Origin: Acidobacteriaceae bacterium
GTDB taxonomy: Bacteria > Acidobacteriota > Terriglobia > Bryobacterales > Bryobacteraceae
Direction of reading: 5' to 3'
Length of the DNA: 64,000 nucleotides
NCBI GenBank assembly: GCA_019240405.1
Contig: JAFAYL010000063.1
Coordinates: 1-64,000, forward strand
Positions within the stretch are counted from its first letter, which is position 1. The number at the start of each line of letters is the position of its first letter. The position numbers and the translations under genes are program-made. The notes under the pieces are model-generated. The model was not told where the DNA came from. It saw only the letters and a program-made list of their open reading frames with translations, and searched no databases. Below, in pieces: positions 61,342-64,000 of the stretch.

Positions 61342-63999
61342 ATGCGTTCCCGAAGTGTGGGATTTGCGCTTCTCGCAAGTTTTCTGCTGCTTTTGGAGCA
61401 GCCCGAACGCGTTGACGCCGGGCAGAACACACCGCCTCCGGGGCCTGCTCAGTCTAACGACACCGCGTCGCATCCGGCTCCGGAGGCACCGCCGCCAATT
61501 ACCTGCCCCGCCGGCGCACCCATCGGGGCAGTAGATCTTCGGGTGCGGTCAGCCAAGGGCGGGGATCCGCTTCCGTTCCGCACGATTAATCATTTGAGCG
61601 AAGGCGACACGGTTTTGTATGCGCCGATTCTGCGAGGCCGCGAGAAGCGTCCTGGCGAAATATCGCTCGTGATGGTGCCGGCGAAACGAGAGCCCGACAA
61701 GGACGCGCTGATCATTTCAGATCCCAAACCTGCGGAGAAGCCGCAGGACTGGAAGATGACCGAGACCATTTCGCTCGCTGTATTGGTGTATGGACCCGAA
61801 GGTCTGAGCAAGAAAAAGGTCAAAGGATTTCTATCTCAGGACGAGCTTCTGATTGCGCAACTTGCCGATTACGCCGAGAGGACGGCGCAAACCGAAGCGC
61901 TTGTTCAGGCGCTCTCGTCAATTGACAGCTCGCCCGAAAGCGTGAACGCGGCGCTGACCGGATTCGCCTCTCAGTACGGCTTTTCTGTTCAGCTCGATCG
62001 CACTGCGCCTCCGGCCGTTCAGGCTCAGACGCTATTTGCGACGATGAACCCGCAAATTGCTGCATACGATCCGCTGACGCCTTCGACCGCAGCAAAAATA
62101 GGCCAGACGGCGAGCGTTGCAACGGTAGCGGCAACATTTTTTTTTGGGAGTCCAATCGGCTTGGCGGCGGGCGGGACTGCCATGCTGTTGGACCTTCGCG
62201 CAATCGCATTTCCCGGAACGCAATTCCGGTCCTCATTCGCGCAAACAGTGCCGAACAGTAGCGGCTTGAATTTGTGTGGGCAACGAACGCCGGCGCCTCC
62301 GCACACGCGCGTGGCGTATCTTTGGGCGAACCGCATTCCCAATGTCGACGCGCCCTCCATTCGCATCGGCGAGGCTGCTTTCATCCCGCCCGCGCAAAAG
62401 ACGCCCGTACCGGTCACTGTGCCGGACCCGCAATGGAAATACCTCGAGCGGGCTCGATCCTGGGCTCTAGAGAACGAAAAGCATCAGCGGACGCCAGTGA
62501 CCGTGCTCAAATTGGCCAATCAAAAAGCGCTCGAGCTTGATCTGACGAAAGCGAATTTGGCTCCTGGCGCTTATCGTCTCGACGCGTTCTGGGATTGGTC
62601 ACCGTTTCAGGGGGCGGGCGATTTGCACGTTGAACCGCTCAGCGATTTCACGCAGGCCAAACTCGACGCGGCTTCGCAGGACAGGCTGATTGCCAGAACC
62701 GGCAAAATTCCCGTAACGCTAACAGGCAGCGATTTCGAATTCACAACCAAAGTAGAGCTGAAAAAGTCGGGCGATGAATTCGCGACAGCGCAATCCGCGC
62801 GCTTCATTTTGCCGAAAGGCTTGAGAGAAGGGCCTCAGGATCATCTTGATGTGCAGATCGATACGGCTGAACTGACGCCTGGCGATTACGCATTGCTGAT
62901 TTCGCAACAAGACGGGAAGAGCCATCCGGTCAACATCAAGATTCTTCAACCGGTGGCGAAGATTGACAATCTGCCTATGGTCGCGAACCAAGGAGTTGCG
63001 GTACAGCATTACGTTCTGAAGGGCGAGCGGCTAAATTTATTGGCTAAACTCGAAGCGCCAGGCGTGGCGTTCGATCTGGGTCCGCCTGCGTTGAATGACT
63101 CGGAGCGAAATGTAACCGTTCAATTGAAATCCAATCCGGCGCCCGGAACAGAACTGGCGGTAAAAGCGTACTTAGTCGATCGAAACGAGACTCTGGACCT
63201 TCCGGATGGACTGCAAATCACGGGACCGCTGCCGCTCATTGCAAGCTCGAAACTGTCACTGCCGGCCGGCATGGCGATTGCGATCAAGCCAGGCGAGTTT
63301 CCGGCCGGCTACACACTGAGCGCGATGCTGGACGTAAAGAATATTGCGCCGCGCAGCGTGCTGCGATTGGGCTGCTCAGACGATACGGGCACTCAATTGT
63401 CGCTACACATCGGACAACAGACCGAAACAGCGAGTCTGGAACAGTTACCGCCGGATCAACTGTTTTTGTCGGTTGACACAAGCGCTTGGCCCGCAGGCTG
63501 CTCGATACAAGCCGTAATTGACAACGGCAACGCAGGCAGATCGCAACCATTCACTTTGGGAAATATGATTCGCCTGCCGCAAATTGAAGATTTCAAGCTC
63601 ACGAGCGAGCAACCGTCACCCGGCAGTCACACGGGCATTCTGACGGGGCGGAATTTGGAAATGATTGAGAAAGTCGGGTGGGATCAGCTCACAGGCACTC
63701 CAGTACCTGGTCTTCCCGTGCCGATTCCGGGGCAGGGCCAGAAGCAGTCATTACAGGTGAATATGCCGGACCCGCCGACGCCACAGACTCCCCTTGTTAT
63801 TTGGCTACGTGGAGAAAAAACTGGGCGAGCCACCTCCATTACAAACAGCGCGCCGCCGTTGAATCCTCCCCAACAAACCCCTGCACCGGGAGTTAATTCT
63901 CCTCAGCAGCCGAATCCCCCTCCGCAGCCGCAGCCGAATTCGGATACCCAGACGCCCGTCACGCCTGCGTCACCCACGAAACCGCCGCTCATCGACTAG
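61342..63999 (+). CDS. large secreted protein of unknown function with Pro-rich ends
   Basis: An 885-residue protein. N-terminal signal peptide (GFALLASFLLLL), then a Pro-rich linker (residues ~30-55). A middle part contains one hydrophobic stretch (ATFFFGSPIGLAAGGTAMLL, about 265-285) that could be a membrane helix. Several Ig-like or IPT-like beta domains follow. The last ~50 residues are almost all Pro/Gln/Asn/Thr. Family not recognised. It starts 26 bp after transketolase 2, but a functional link is unlikely. The stop (TAG) lies one base before the window end. Confidence 0.6.
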   Translation: MRSRSVGFALLASFLLLLEQPERVDAGQNTPPPGPAQSNDTASHPAPEAPPPITCPAGAPIGAVDLRVRSAKGGDPLPFRTINHLSEGDTVLYAPILRGREKRPGEISLVMVPAKREPDKDALIISDPKPAEKPQDWKMTETISLAVLVYGPEGLSKKKVKGFLSQDELLIAQLADYAERTAQTEALVQALSSIDSSPESVNAALTGFASQYGFSVQLDRTAPPAVQAQTLFATMNPQIAAYDPLTPSTAAKIGQTASVATVAATFFFGSPIGLAAGGTAMLLDLRAIAFPGTQFRSSFAQTVPNSSGLNLCGQRTPAPPHTRVAYLWANRIPNVDAPSIRIGEAAFIPPAQKTPVPVTVPDPQWKYLERARSWALENEKHQRTPVTVLKLANQKALELDLTKANLAPGAYRLDAFWDWSPFQGAGDLHVEPLSDFTQAKLDAASQDRLIARTGKIPVTLTGSDFEFTTKVELKKSGDEFATAQSARFILPKGLREGPQDHLDVQIDTAELTPGDYALLISQQDGKSHPVNIKILQPVAKIDNLPMVANQGVAVQHYVLKGERLNLLAKLEAPGVAFDLGPPALNDSERNVTVQLKSNPAPGTELAVKAYLVDRNETLDLPDGLQITGPLPLIASSKLSLPAGMAIAIKPGEFPAGYTLSAMLDVKNIAPRSVLRLGCSDDTGTQLSLHIGQQTETASLEQLPPDQLFLSVDTSAWPAGCSIQAVIDNGNAGRSQPFTLGNMIRLPQIEDFKLTSEQPSPGSHTGILTGRNLEMIEKVGWDQLTGTPVPGLPVPIPGQGQKQSLQVNMPDPPTPQTPLVIWLRGEKTGRATSITNSAPPLNPPQQTPAPGVNSPQQPNPPPQPQPNSDTQTPVTPASPTKPPLID

Positions 64000-64000
64000 T

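Overview
The window is a GC-moderate (high-50s % by eye), gene-dense bacterial chromosome segment. No rRNA, tRNA, CRISPR array, insertion sequence or prophage is visible. The gene mix suggests a soil Acidobacteriota, probably a Solibacter/Bryobacter-like lineage: a caa3 oxidase, large secreted Asp-box, kelch and tail-fibre-like proteins, many GH-like secreted proteins, a DUF6599-like protein next to secA, and a very large exopolysaccharide locus. This placement is inference from gene content; no marker gene was compared.

Layout. (1) 1-3354: end of a cytochrome c oxidase operon, coxB (5' truncated by the window edge), coxA of A2 type, coxC and a subunit IV. (2) 3357-7551: Asp-box propeller protein, DinB-like protein, hemerythrin-like protein. 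(3) 7563-10133: ADP-heptose genes arranged divergently, a nucleotidyltransferase-GmhB fusion on the minus strand and a ribbon-helix-helix (RHH) gene plus HldA-type kinase on the plus strand. (4) 10149-37618: exopolysaccharide locus. It holds a DegT aminotransferase, a GH-like secreted protein, a second RHH gene followed by Wza-type export protein and Wzc-type tyrosine kinase, an ATP-grasp/LMW-phosphatase fusion with a polysaccharide deacetylase, a flippase, a polymerase, three GT4 glycosyltransferases, two sugar epimerases, and a set matching the PglF/E/D/C steps that make and transfer a diacetamido-trideoxy sugar, with another ATP-grasp protein, a PIG-L deacetylase and a HAD phosphatase. A strong bidirectional terminator (37621-37675) closes it. 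(5) 37680-43190: two secreted proteins. (6) 43369-46182: two small genes and a GH20 hexosaminidase. (7) 46466-50181: DUF6599-like gene and secA. (8) 50269-50896: a Phd/VapC-type toxin-antitoxin pair with paired operators. (9) 51032-63999: kelch protein, M61 peptidase, dienelactone hydrolase, CHAD protein, two divergent transketolases and a large unknown secreted protein.

The polysaccharide genes form a coherent Wzx/Wzy pathway. The PglF/E/D/C-like enzymes build and load the first sugar on undecaprenyl phosphate, the GT4 enzymes extend the unit, the flippase and polymerase move and polymerise it, and Wza/Wzc control length and export. The phosphatase fused to an ATP-grasp protein may reverse Wzc tyrosine phosphorylation.

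The most unusual signal is regulatory. A ~147-bp element with at least four conserved blocks at conserved spacing, including paired GTATAC half-palindromes about 53 bp apart and a hairpin whose stem sequence differs between copies while still pairing, occurs at 12496-12642 and 19156-19301. The first copy lies ahead of the RHH-wza-wzc operon and the second ahead of the flippase gene. A simpler GTATAC-centred palindrome lies just downstream of a good sigma-70 promoter ahead of the other RHH gene (8692-8750). This suggests an RHH-controlled regulon for envelope glycans that I do not recognise from the literature.
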